From Phreatobacter sp. (GTDB lineage: Bacteria; Pseudomonadota; Alphaproteobacteria; Rhizobiales; Phreatobacteraceae): a DNA stretch of 64,000 bases. Below are positions 45,567-53,576 of this stretch, piece by piece (position 1 is the stretch's first letter; each line of letters starts with the position of its first letter). Made by a program: the position numbers and the translations under genes. The DNA lies in NCBI RefSeq assembly GCF_022843985.1, contig NZ_JALHMP010000001.1, forward strand, positions 62,001 to 126,000, given 5' to 3'. Under the pieces are notes generated by a model, which did no database searches, was not told the DNA's origin, and saw only the letters and a list, made by a program, of their open reading frames with translations.

Positions 45567-46412
45567 ATGACCCGCTCCATCGGCGTGCGCGCCCTCGTCC
45601 TCTCGCTGGTGATTCTCGCCGTTTTCCTCGCCGCCTGGCATATCGCCGTCAGCGGCGGCGGCGGCGGCGGCCAGGCGGTGGATCCGGAATATGCCCGCCT
45701 CGTCGGTGCCGCCGCGGCGACCGGCGGGCAGACCCCGATGCCCGGGCCGATCGATGTCGGCAAGGCGATCTGGAAACACCTGTCCGACCCGTTCTATGTG
45801 CGCGGCACCAACGACATGGGCATCGGCATCCAGCTCGGCTATTCGCTCGCCCGTGTGCTCCTCGGCTTCGGCATCGCTGTGGCGGTCGCCGTTCCTCTCG
45901 GCTTCCTGATCGGCATGTCGCCGCTCGTCTATCGAGCCCTCGACCCCTTCATCCAGGTGATGAAGCCGATCTCGCCGCTGGCCTGGATGCCGCTCGCCCT
46001 CTACACGATCAAGGATTCCTCGCTCTCCTCGATCTTCGTCATCTTCATCTGCTCGCTCTGGCCGATGCTGATCAACACGGCCTTCGGCGTCGCGAGCGTC
46101 CGCAAGGACTGGCTGAACGTCGCGCGGACTCTCGAGGTCGGTCCATTGCGCAAGGCCTTCACGGTGATCCTGCCGGCAGCCGCCCCCACCATTCTCACGG
46201 GCATGCGCATCTCGGTGGGGATTGCCTGGCTGGTCATCGTGGCGGCCGAGATGCTCGTCGGCGGTACCGGCATCGGCTACTTCGTGTGGAACCAGTGGAA
46301 CAACCTGTCGCTCACCGACATCATCACGGCCATCCTGCTGATCGGCCTCGTCGGCATGGTTCTGGACCAGATCCTCGCCCGCCTCACCCGTCTCGTGACC
46401 TATCCGGAGTGA
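45567..46412 (+). CDS. cynB: Cyanate/nitrate-type ABC transporter permease CynB
   Basis: A 281-residue inner-membrane permease. Seen: an N-terminal helix (about 7-30) followed by a Gly-rich stretch, about five further helices, and the EAA loop VARTLEVGPLRKAFTVILPAAAPTILTGMRISVGIAWLVIVAAEMLVG, as in NrtB/CmpB. Start: ATG at 45567; the longer frame from 45525 adds 14 non-conserved residues. Its TGA overlaps the next ATG (TGATG), so it is coupled with the ATPase. Confidence 0.87.
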   Translation: MTRSIGVRALVLSLVILAVFLAAWHIAVSGGGGGGQAVDPEYARLVGAAAATGGQTPMPGPIDVGKAIWKHLSDPFYVRGTNDMGIGIQLGYSLARVLLGFGIAVAVAVPLGFLIGMSPLVYRALDPFIQVMKPISPLAWMPLALYTIKDSSLSSIFVIFICSLWPMLINTAFGVASVRKDWLNVARTLEVGPLRKAFTVILPAAAPTILTGMRISVGIAWLVIVAAEMLVGGTGIGYFVWNQWNNLSLTDIITAILLIGLVGMVLDQILARLTRLVTYPE

Positions 46413-47308
46413 TGCGGATGGCCCGTTCCTACATCTCCATCGAAGGCATCGCCCGCCGCTTTCCTGCCCCCGAGGGTGGCCGGACGACGATTTTCGAGGA
46501 CCTCTGGTTCGCCATGGAGCGCGGCGAGTTCGTCTGCGTTATCGGCCATTCCGGCTGCGGCAAGACGACGGTGCTGAACATCCTCGCCGGCCTCGACGAA
46601 CCAAGCGAGGGGGCAGTCATCATCGACGGCAAGGCCATCGAGGGGCCGAGCCTCGACCGGGCCGTCATCTTTCAGAGCCATGGCCTCCTGCCCTGGCGGA
46701 CCGTGCTCGGCAATGTCAGCTATGCCGTCTCGTCCAAGTGGCGCGACTGGTCGAAGGCCAAGGTCGAGGAGCATGCGCGCAAGGCGATTGCGACGGTCGG
46801 CCTGACGGGGGCCGAAATGAAGAAGCCGGCTCAGCTTTCGGGCGGCATGAAGCAGCGGGTCGGCATTGCACGGGCGCTGTCGATCGAGCCAAAGATCATG
46901 CTGATGGACGAACCCTTCTCGGCCCTCGACGCCCTGACGCGCGGCACCCTGCAGGACGAGGTGCGCGGAATCTGCCGCAATACCGGTCAGACCGTCTTCA
47001 TGATCACCCACGATGTCGACGAGGCCATCTACCTCGCCGACAAGATCGTACTGATGACCAATGGACCCGACGCACGGATCGCCGAGATCGTCGCCAATCC
47101 TTTGCCGGCTGATCGCTCGCGCAACGAGGTGCACAAGCACCCGGCCTATTACCCCCTGCGCAACCACATCATCGATTTCCTGGTGGCGCGGTCGCGGAGC
47201 TTTGCCGAGGAGCTCGCCCAGCCCGGCAAGGTCTGGAACCGCCGCGCCCCGCCGATCGTCACCCCCGGCGCGCCCGACACCCCACCCCCGCTGGTTCGGG
47301 CCGTCTGA
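46412..47308 (+). CDS. cynD: Cyanate/nitrate-type ABC transporter ATP-binding protein CynD
   Basis: A 298-residue ATPase. Seen: Walker A GHSGCGKTT, Q-loop VIFQSHGLLPWRTV, signature LSGGMKQRVGIARAL, Walker B IMLMDEPFSALDA and H-loop MITHDVDEAI, as in NrtD/CmpD, with a C-terminal tail of about 50 residues that may be disordered (Pro-rich). Start: ATG at 46412 overlaps the permease stop; ATG at 46418 is also possible. Powers import by CynA and CynB. Confidence 0.87.
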   Translation: MRMARSYISIEGIARRFPAPEGGRTTIFEDLWFAMERGEFVCVIGHSGCGKTTVLNILAGLDEPSEGAVIIDGKAIEGPSLDRAVIFQSHGLLPWRTVLGNVSYAVSSKWRDWSKAKVEEHARKAIATVGLTGAEMKKPAQLSGGMKQRVGIARALSIEPKIMLMDEPFSALDALTRGTLQDEVRGICRNTGQTVFMITHDVDEAIYLADKIVLMTNGPDARIAEIVANPLPADRSRNEVHKHPAYYPLRNHIIDFLVARSRSFAEELAQPGKVWNRRAPPIVTPGAPDTPPPLVRAV

Positions 47309-47347
47309 AGCCCGCCCCCCTTCCCCGTTGTACCCAAGGAGACGGAC

Positions 47348-47836
47348 ATGATCCGCGAAGAGCTCACGGAAAAGATTCTCGACATCAAGCGCGAGAAGGG
47401 CTGGACCTGGAAGCACATCACTGACGAGATCGGCGGCATGTCGCCGGTGCTGATCATCGGCGCGCTGCTCGGCCAGCACAAGCTGGTGAAGCCGCTCGCC
47501 GCCAAGGCAGCGGCTCTTTTCGGCCTGACGCCGATGGAGGAACGGATGCTCAACGAGGTGCCCTATCGCGGCACCGGAACGTCGATGCCGCCAACCGACC
47601 CGCTGATCTACCGCTTCTACGAGCTGGTACTCGTCAACGGACCGGCCTGGAAGGCGATCATCGAGGAGGAGTTCGGCGACGGCATCATGTCGGCGATCGA
47701 CTTTAACATGGAATTCGAGCGCGAGCCGAATCCGAAGGGCGACCGGGTTAAGATCACCATGTCGGGCAAGTTCCTGCCGTTCAAATACTACGCCAACGAG
47801 CAGGGCATCCCCGACTACGGCTTCAAGGAGGCCTGA
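47348..47836 (+). CDS. cynS: Cyanate hydratase (cyanase)
   Basis: Converts cyanate and bicarbonate to ammonia and CO2, releasing nitrogen and removing a toxic anion; cytoplasmic homodecamer. The 162 residues match the family. Catalytic residues present: Arg89 and Glu92 in YRFYELVLVNG and Ser115 in DGIMSAIDF (equivalent to E. coli Arg96, Glu99, Ser122). N-terminal HTH-like part with KGWTWKHITDEIG. Ribosome site AAGGAGA lies upstream of ATG 47348. Last gene of the cyn operon. No carbonic anhydrase gene (cynT) is adjacent, so bicarbonate must come from elsewhere. Confidence 0.97.
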   Translation: MIREELTEKILDIKREKGWTWKHITDEIGGMSPVLIIGALLGQHKLVKPLAAKAAALFGLTPMEERMLNEVPYRGTGTSMPPTDPLIYRFYELVLVNGPAWKAIIEEEFGDGIMSAIDFNMEFEREPNPKGDRVKITMSGKFLPFKYYANEQGIPDYGFKEA

Positions 47837-47889
47837 CCGGCCCGGTGCGACGGCGGCGGCGGGAGACCGGCGCGGCCGTCGGCCGCCGC

Positions 47890-48678
47890 TCAGAAGCCCG
47901 CCTGGACCGCGATGATCGTCTCGCCGCGGATATCCTCGGTGAGCTGTTCCTCCAGGCGCCCGAAATCCGGTGTCGTTTTCAGCTTGTAGGACCGCGGGTG
48001 GGCGAAGGGGATGGTCACCTCGCTCTTGAAGCGGCCTGGCCTCGCGCTCATCACCAGCACGCGGTTGGCCATGAACACCGCTTCCTCGATATCGTGGGTG
48101 ACGAAGAGCACGGTCTTGCGGTGCGTCTCCCAGATCGACAGCAGCAGTTCCTGCATCAGCGAGCGGGTCTGGTGATCGAGGGCACCGAAGGGCTCGTCGA
48201 GCAAGAGGACCTTCGGATCGTTGGCCAGCGCACGGGCGAGCGCGGTGCGCTGCTGCATGCCGCCCGAGAGCTGCTTGGGATAGTGGTTGGCGAACTGGGT
48301 GAGGCCCACCTGCGCCATCAGCTTTTCGGCGGTGGCGCGGCGTTCGGCCGCCGCCACGCCGCGTTCGCGCGGGCCGAACTCGATGTTCTCCACCACCGTG
48401 AGCCAGGGAAAGAGCGTGTAGCTCTGGAACACCATGCCGCGATCGGCGCCCGGACCCGGCACGGGCTTGCCGTCGAGGGTGACGGTTCCGGTGGTCGGCC
48501 GGTCGAGACCGGCGACGATGCGCAGGAGCGTGGACTTGCCGCAGCCGGAAGGCCCGAGGATAGCGACGAAATCGCCCTCCCCGACCGTGAGATCGACCGG
48601 TGCCAGGGCCTGGACCGGATCGCCGCCGCGCACCGACGGGAAGGTGCGCGAAACGCCCGAGACGACGACGCCGCTCAT
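47890..48678 (-). CDS. ABC transporter ATP-binding protein, NitT/TauT family
   Basis: A 262-residue ATPase. Seen: Walker A GPSGCGKST, Q-loop MVFQSYTLFPWLTV, signature LSGGMQQRTALARAL, Walker B VLLLDEPFGALDH and H-loop VTHDIEEAVF, as in SsuB/TauB. Start: ATG at 48678 overlaps the permease stop (ATGA). Converges on cynS with about 54 bp between stops. Third gene of a separate importer operon. Confidence 0.9.
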   Translation of the reverse strand: MSGVVVSGVSRTFPSVRGGDPVQALAPVDLTVGEGDFVAILGPSGCGKSTLLRIVAGLDRPTTGTVTLDGKPVPGPGADRGMVFQSYTLFPWLTVVENIEFGPRERGVAAAERRATAEKLMAQVGLTQFANHYPKQLSGGMQQRTALARALANDPKVLLLDEPFGALDHQTRSLMQELLLSIWETHRKTVLFVTHDIEEAVFMANRVLVMSARPGRFKSEVTIPFAHPRSYKLKTTPDFGRLEEQLTEDIRGETIIAVQAGF

Positions 48679-49448
48679 ATCGTGCTCCAGGGAAACAGCT
48701 TCTGGTTCACCGCCTTGAACAGGAAGTCGGAGATGAGGCCGATGACGCCGATGACGATGATGCCGAAGATCATCTGGCCTGTGGCGAGCAGCGCCTGGCT
48801 CTCGATGATCATGTGGCCGATGCCCGAGGAAGAGCCGATCAGCTCGGCGACGATGACATAGGTCCAGGCCCAGCCAAGGACGAGGCGCAGGATCTCAGCG
48901 ATCTGCGGCGCCGCATAGGGCACCATGACGCGGCCGACGATGCCCTGGTCGCGCGCGCCCAGGGTGAGCGCCGCCTCGACCAGATCGCGGCGGATCGAAC
49001 CGACCGCCACAGCCACCATCAGCACGATCTGGAAGACCGAGCCGACGAAGATCACGAGCAGCTTCTGCTTCTCGCCGACGCCGGCCCAGAGGATGAAGAG
49101 CGGGATGAAGGCGGAGGCCGGCAGGTAGCGGGCAAAGGAGACGAAGGGTTCGAAAAAGGCCTCGACCGGCTTGTAGGCGCCCATGGCGAGGCCGAGCGGC
49201 ACAGCGACGAGGGCCGCCAGGATAAACCCACCGACGACGCGCCAGACGGTGACGCCGATATCGACCAGGAAGCCGTGGTTGGTGATGAGATACCAGCCCT
49301 CCTGCAGCATCGTGACGGGATCGGCGAGGAAGATCTTCGGCACAAGGCCGCCGAAGGTTACCGCCGCCCAGGCGGCGAAGAAGATGACGAAGAAGGCGAT
49401 GCCGAGGCCGACACGCGCGGTCGTCGATACGGGCTCGAGGGGTTTCAT
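48675..49448 (-). CDS. ABC transporter permease, NitT/TauT family
   Basis: A 257-residue inner-membrane permease with about six helices and the EAA-loop region AALTLGARDQGIVGRVMVPYAAPQIAEILRLVLGWAWTYVIVAELIGS. Start ATG at 49448. Works with the ATPase and the binding protein at 49664-50626, though 215 bp with a repeat separates permease from binding protein. Substrate not determinable; this family covers nitrate, taurine, sulfonates and others. Confidence 0.9.
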   Translation of the reverse strand: MKPLEPVSTTARVGLGIAFFVIFFAAWAAVTFGGLVPKIFLADPVTMLQEGWYLITNHGFLVDIGVTVWRVVGGFILAALVAVPLGLAMGAYKPVEAFFEPFVSFARYLPASAFIPLFILWAGVGEKQKLLVIFVGSVFQIVLMVAVAVGSIRRDLVEAALTLGARDQGIVGRVMVPYAAPQIAEILRLVLGWAWTYVIVAELIGSSSGIGHMIIESQALLATGQMIFGIIVIGVIGLISDFLFKAVNQKLFPWSTI

Positions 49449-49530
49449 GGGGTTATCCGAAGGACGAAGGAAGCAGAGACGGCATGGAAAGCGTCATGGC
49501 TTGGAAAACGTTGTCGTCGCAAAAAGCGCC

Positions 49531-49611
49531 ATGGCCGGGCTTGCCCCGGCCATCAACGACTTGATCACGACCTGGCAGGAATTCGTGGATGCCCGGCACG
49601 AGGCCGGGCAT
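49531..49611. repeat. Intergenic repeat with two hairpins
   Basis: Two inverted repeats lie 36 bp apart: ATGGCCGGGC-TTG-CCCCGGCCAT (49531-49552) and ATGCCCGG-CACGAGG-CCGGGCAT (49589-49611). This is a paired-hairpin layout typical of dispersed elements in Hyphomicrobiales. It sits between the binding-protein and permease genes of one operon and may modulate their relative expression. A single related hairpin occurs at 27157-27178. Copy number in the genome cannot be assessed here. Confidence 0.6.
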
Positions 49612-49663
49612 GACGTCGTGGGCGGTCGCGGCTTTCGCGCATGACCGCCACCTTGATCCGCCC

Positions 49664-50626
49664 CTACTGGATGAAGCGCGTGTCAACCATCGTGTCGAAA
49701 TTCGGCTTGTTGCGGATGATGCCGAGCTCCAGCAGCAGGTCGGCCGCCTTCTCGGAGAAAGTGCGCCACTCGCCGGCGAAGAAGGTCCGGTTCGCCTCGC
49801 GGTCCTGCCAGCGCAGGTACTGAGCGGAATTGCCGAACTGCTCGGCCGTCTGGCGCACATCGGCGCCCATGATCCGAAAGGACTCAGCCTGGTTGGTCTT
49901 GATCATCTCGAGCGCCTCGAAATAGCTCTTGGCGAGCGCCCGGACGGCGGCCTCGTTGGCCTGGATGAAGGCCGGCGTGCAGCCGAACGTGTCCATGACC
50001 ATGGGATAGTCGAGGGTGGTGGCGATGATCTTGCCAGCCTGTGGCGCATTGCGCACCGAGGACAGGAAGGGCTCATAGGTCATGGCGGCATCGTTCTGGC
50101 CGGCAACGAAGGCCTGGGCGGCGGCTCCCGGCTCCATGTTGACGACGGTCACGTCACGGATGGAGAGGCCGTTTTCCCGCAGCATCCAGGCGAGGGTGAA
50201 ATAGGGCGCAGTGCCCGGAGCCGAGGCCGCCACCGTCTTGCCGCGCAGGTCGCGGATCGAGTTGATGCTGTTGCGCACGGCCATGCCGTCGGCGCCGTAG
50301 CTCTTGTCGAGCTGGAACAGCTGGGTGGTGGCGATGCCGTTGGCGTTCCAGACGATCCAGGTTTCGACCGTCGTGGCGGCGCACTGGATGTCGCCCGAGG
50401 CGATGGCGAGGTGGCGGCTCGCCTGCGGGATCTTGCGGATCGTCACATCAAGGCCGTTGCGGGCGAAGATGCCGGCTTCCTTGGCCAGTGTCAGCGGCGC
50501 GAAACCGGTCCAGCCGGAAATGCCGATATTGACCTTGGTCTGGGCGCTGGCAGGGCCGGCGAGAACCAGGCCGAGCGAAAGGGCCGCGCCGGCCAGAAGG
50601 CCGCGCAGGGTGGACGGTTGCAACAT
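49664..50626 (-). CDS. ABC transporter substrate-binding protein, NitT/TauT family
   Basis: A 320-residue periplasmic binding protein. Seen: a Sec signal peptide (hydrophobic 10-26, ending ASA), then VNIGISGWTGFAPLTLAKEAGIF, GDIQCAATTVETW, LRGKTVAASAPGTAPYF, and QNDAAMTYEPFLS, the usual layout of SsuA/TauA proteins. Start: ATG at 50626 with AGAGGAGA upstream. First gene of the operon with the permease and ATPase. Proximity to the cyanate operon hints at a nitrogen or sulfur source, which is inference. Confidence 0.88.
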   Translation of the reverse strand: MLQPSTLRGLLAGAALSLGLVLAGPASAQTKVNIGISGWTGFAPLTLAKEAGIFARNGLDVTIRKIPQASRHLAIASGDIQCAATTVETWIVWNANGIATTQLFQLDKSYGADGMAVRNSINSIRDLRGKTVAASAPGTAPYFTLAWMLRENGLSIRDVTVVNMEPGAAAQAFVAGQNDAAMTYEPFLSSVRNAPQAGKIIATTLDYPMVMDTFGCTPAFIQANEAAVRALAKSYFEALEMIKTNQAESFRIMGADVRQTAEQFGNSAQYLRWQDREANRTFFAGEWRTFSEKAADLLLELGIIRNKPNFDTMVDTRFIQ

Positions 50627-50807
50627 CGTCGTTCTCCTCTGGCGGCCCTGGCGAAGAGGACCGCATCTGATATCAGTCTAGGGGTGCTGTTCCACGGCGT
50701 GGCATACGGACATCTACGTAAGATACGCAGATTCCTGTGCAGCGCAGCACGAGGCGGCGCTGCCGGTCAGGACCTGGGGGCGCCGGCGCCGCCGGCACCC
50801 GGCTGAA

Positions 50808-51896
50808 TCAGCTCTTCACCCAGCTCGGCGCGGCAAAGCGGAACTGGTCGAGGGTGTTCTCGGCGATGCGGAACCACAGGTTCGAATCGTCGGTGAACTT
50901 CTTCCAGCTGTCGTAGACGGTCTTGAATTCGGGGCTCTTGGCAGCGAAATCGTCGAGCGTCTCAACCGTCGCCTTCAAGCAGGCGTCGAGAACCGGCTTG
51001 GGGAAGGCGCGCAGCTGGGCACCGGCGGCCACCAGACGCCGCAAGGCTGCCGGGTTCTTGGCGTCGTAATTGGCCATCATCTGCACACATTGCTCGCTCG
51101 CCGCGGCCTCATAAGCGCCCTTGAAGGCGGGCGGCAGCTCGGCCCATTTCGCCTGGTTGACGAAGGAGGTGATCTGCGCCGCGCCCTCCCAGAAGCCGGG
51201 CGTGTAATAGAAGCGCGCCACCTTGGCGAAGCCGAGTTTCTCGTCGTCGTAGGGGCCGATCCATTCAGCCGCGTCGATGGTGCCGCGCTCAAGGGACGAA
51301 TAGATGTCACCGGCGGGGATCTGCTGGGGCACGGCACCGAGCTTGGAGAGCACGCTACCACCGATGCCGCCAATGCGGAATTTCAGGCCTTTGAGATCCT
51401 CGAGCGTATTGATCTCCTTGCGGAACCAGCCACCCATCTGAACGCCGACATTGCCGCAGGGCACGGAAACCAGGCCGAACTTGGCGAAGACGTCGCGCAT
51501 CAGCTCCTTGCCGCCGCCCGCCACCATCCAGGCCTGTTGCTGGCGGGTGTTGAGGCCGAAGGGCATGCCGCCGTCAAAGCCGATGGCCGGGTTGCGCCCG
51601 AAAAAGTAGCTGGAGAGCGTGTGGGAGCATTCCACCGTGGCATTCGACGTCGCGTCGAAGACCCCCAGAGCCGGCACGATCTCGCCGGCGGCGAAGACCT
51701 GGATCTGGAACTTGCCCTCGGTGATCTGGCTGATGCGCTCGGCCATCGCCGTGGCCGAACCGTGGATTGCGTCGAGGCTCTTTGGCCAACTCGTCACCAT
51801 GCGCCAGCGCACAGTGGGAGTCTGGGCCAGGGCCGGCGCAGCGATCGTCGCTGCGACAGCGCCCGCCGTGCCGGCCAGAAAATGACGTCTCTTCAT
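50808..51896 (-). CDS. TRAP transporter substrate-binding protein (DctP/TakP type), orphan
   Basis: A 362-residue periplasmic binding protein of the TRAP family. Seen: a leader MKRRHFLAGTAGAVAATIAA with hydrophobic core and ALA cleavage site, then WRMVTSWPKSLDAIHG, FAAGEIVPALGVFDA, LKGLKFRIGGIGGSVLSKLGA, and the DAAEWIGPYDDEKLGF segment close to 2-oxoacid-binding TakP. Start: ATG at 51896 with GGGAGA upstream; the longer frame adds 110 unrelated residues. No DctQ or DctM membrane gene is in the window, so it either serves a remote permease or has another role. Confidence 0.9.
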   Translation of the reverse strand: MKRRHFLAGTAGAVAATIAAPALAQTPTVRWRMVTSWPKSLDAIHGSATAMAERISQITEGKFQIQVFAAGEIVPALGVFDATSNATVECSHTLSSYFFGRNPAIGFDGGMPFGLNTRQQQAWMVAGGGKELMRDVFAKFGLVSVPCGNVGVQMGGWFRKEINTLEDLKGLKFRIGGIGGSVLSKLGAVPQQIPAGDIYSSLERGTIDAAEWIGPYDDEKLGFAKVARFYYTPGFWEGAAQITSFVNQAKWAELPPAFKGAYEAAASEQCVQMMANYDAKNPAALRRLVAAGAQLRAFPKPVLDACLKATVETLDDFAAKSPEFKTVYDSWKKFTDDSNLWFRIAENTLDQFRFAAPSWVKS

Positions 51897-51978
51897 GATG
51901 GTCTCCCGTGTAATCGGCGTCGGTGGCACTTTCCCGTGCCTTCCTCGACGTTCCCCCAAAGACTGGTCGTGCGATGCG

Positions 51979-53097
51979 TCAGCGGCCGCCCTTCTTGTCG
52001 ATGACCATGAAGCAATGGACATAGTCCATGGCGTGGCCGGCGGGGTTCTGGGCGACGTCTGCCTCGTAGGCGCCGTAGAAGGCGTCGATGATGGAGCCTC
52101 GCTCGTGCGCCGACCGCTTGGCGTCAAGAGCACCGGCGAAGACGGTCTCGGACCAGGAGCGCAGGGTCGGGACATAGGCGCTGGCGAAAGCCGCAGCGTC
52201 GCCGTGCCTCGCGAAATCGGCCGCATAGGGGCAGGCGGTCACAGCGGTTGAAAGATGCTTGAGCCTGAGGCCGGCGCGAGACACGGCCGATCCCTTGTCG
52301 CGGAAGGGCGCGGCGAATTCGTCCGGCGTCTTGTAGAACTGCTGGAAGGTCGCGCCCCGATATTCAGCCTCGGTGATGCGGCCCTTGGTCCAAAGGTCGC
52401 GCCAGTGGCGGGCGAAGGCGTCGAACATGTTCACGCCGCCGGTATGGCCGAGATAGCGGCCCTGCTCGTCGGCGCAGAAATTGGCAAGGACCAGCTTGCC
52501 GCCGGGGGCGAGTTCCTTCGCGCGGGCGAGCAGGATCGTGTCCCAGTCGGCCATGGCCTGGCGGCGGAACAGCGCCTGTTCGGCCACCGTCGCGCCGACC
52601 GCCTGGACATGGTCGGCAATGAGCCCAGGTCGCTTGCTCAGCCAATGCATGGCGGTGGCGGAAAAGCCGAGATGCAGCGAGCCGTCCGGAACGATCTGCT
52701 TGTAGAAGCTCGTCCCCGAGCCGGCGATATAGAGGTTCGGCGTCTCGGCGAGCGGCGTTTTCGACTGGTCGCCGAGAAGCCCCTGGGTGAGCCGGAACAG
52801 CGCCGAGAAATCGTTATGCGGCAGGTCGGTATAGGTGATCTGGATGGCGCGGTCGGGCGCCCTTTCCCGGACCTTCTCGACGAGTCGCCGCATCATGTCG
52901 AGGGAGGTGCCGCCGTCGGCAGCGCCATAGTCGCAGACCGAGAAGGCGGTCTTGGCCGGCTTGATCGCCATGCTCCCGAGGGCCGCGACGACGAGGTCGC
53001 CGGCCTTGTCGATGACGGCCTTGGCACCCACCGTATTGGAGGAATAGTAGCCGGCGCCGCGCATCGCGATCACCTGGGCCGAAGCCTTGCCTGCCAT
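51979..53097 (-). CDS. SAM-dependent carboxyl methyltransferase, SABATH (Methyltransf_7) family
   Basis: A 372-residue protein resembling plant SABATH enzymes (salicylate, jasmonate, IAA methyltransferases). Seen: MRGAGYYSSNTVGA near the N-terminus (plant enzymes have a Gly and SYxxNS there), SAM site VCDYGAADGGTS at about 54-65, YTDLPHNDFSALF, and SFYKQIVPDGSLHLGFSATAMHWLS, which is the most telling family pattern. It would methylate a small carboxylic acid or similar group. Start: ATG at 53097, with AAGGGGA 6-8 bp upstream; ATG at 53103 is possible. No biosynthetic cluster is next to it; the neighbour is a TRAP binding protein. Substrate unknown. Bacterial members are known but little studied. 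Confidence 0.85.
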   Translation of the reverse strand: MAGKASAQVIAMRGAGYYSSNTVGAKAVIDKAGDLVVAALGSMAIKPAKTAFSVCDYGAADGGTSLDMMRRLVEKVRERAPDRAIQITYTDLPHNDFSALFRLTQGLLGDQSKTPLAETPNLYIAGSGTSFYKQIVPDGSLHLGFSATAMHWLSKRPGLIADHVQAVGATVAEQALFRRQAMADWDTILLARAKELAPGGKLVLANFCADEQGRYLGHTGGVNMFDAFARHWRDLWTKGRITEAEYRGATFQQFYKTPDEFAAPFRDKGSAVSRAGLRLKHLSTAVTACPYAADFARHGDAAAFASAYVPTLRSWSETVFAGALDAKRSAHERGSIIDAFYGAYEADVAQNPAGHAMDYVHCFMVIDKKGGR

Positions 53098-53185
53098 GCG
53101 CATTCCCCTTGGAGCGGCTTTCGAAGAACAGCCTATCTGCAATGCTTGCTGACGCAACGCCAAAACGTCTTCGGTATTCTCCGGA

Positions 53186-53545
53186 TCAATCGTTGTCGGT
53201 CAGCCCTGCCCCGGCCCCCAGGACCCGCGAGCGCGCCGAGGCCGGGACATAGGTCCTGGCAGCCAGTGCCTCGAGTGCGGCGAGGATTGCAGGTGCCACG
53301 GCGGCGCGTGTCGCCTTGCCCTCGTCCAAAGCCTGAATCTCCGCCTCAAGCCGCGCCAGAACCTCCGCTTCCAGCGCCGGGGCGCCGGCCGCGGGGCTGT
53401 CGAGGCCGAGCACGAGAGATGGCCAATCGCCGCCCGCCCTGGCGATCCGGCGCGCCGCCCGGCCGATTTCCTCCGCGCCGCCCCAGGACAGCCCCGCCCC
53501 CCGTGCCGCTTTGGCAGCGAGTGTCTCGACCTCGTTGAGCGACAT
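53186..53545 (-). CDS. DUF3726 protein
   Basis: A small 119-residue protein of the DUF3726 type, recognised by SLNEVETLAAKAARGAGLSWGGAEEIGRAARRIARAGGDW near the N-terminus. Rest is Ala/Glu-rich and helical. Function unknown. Start: ATG at 53545; upstream GTG at 53566 is possible. It follows the 550-residue unknown by 31 bp and probably forms an operon with that gene and the Ldh-type dehydrogenase. The long open frame reaching 53806 overlaps the previous gene in another frame and is not real. Confidence 0.7.
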   Translation of the reverse strand: MSLNEVETLAAKAARGAGLSWGGAEEIGRAARRIARAGGDWPSLVLGLDSPAAGAPALEAEVLARLEAEIQALDEGKATRAAVAPAILAALEALAARTYVPASARSRVLGAGAGLTDND

Positions 53546-53576
53546 ATCGATCAGGCCTGCCGTCACGAAGACAACC

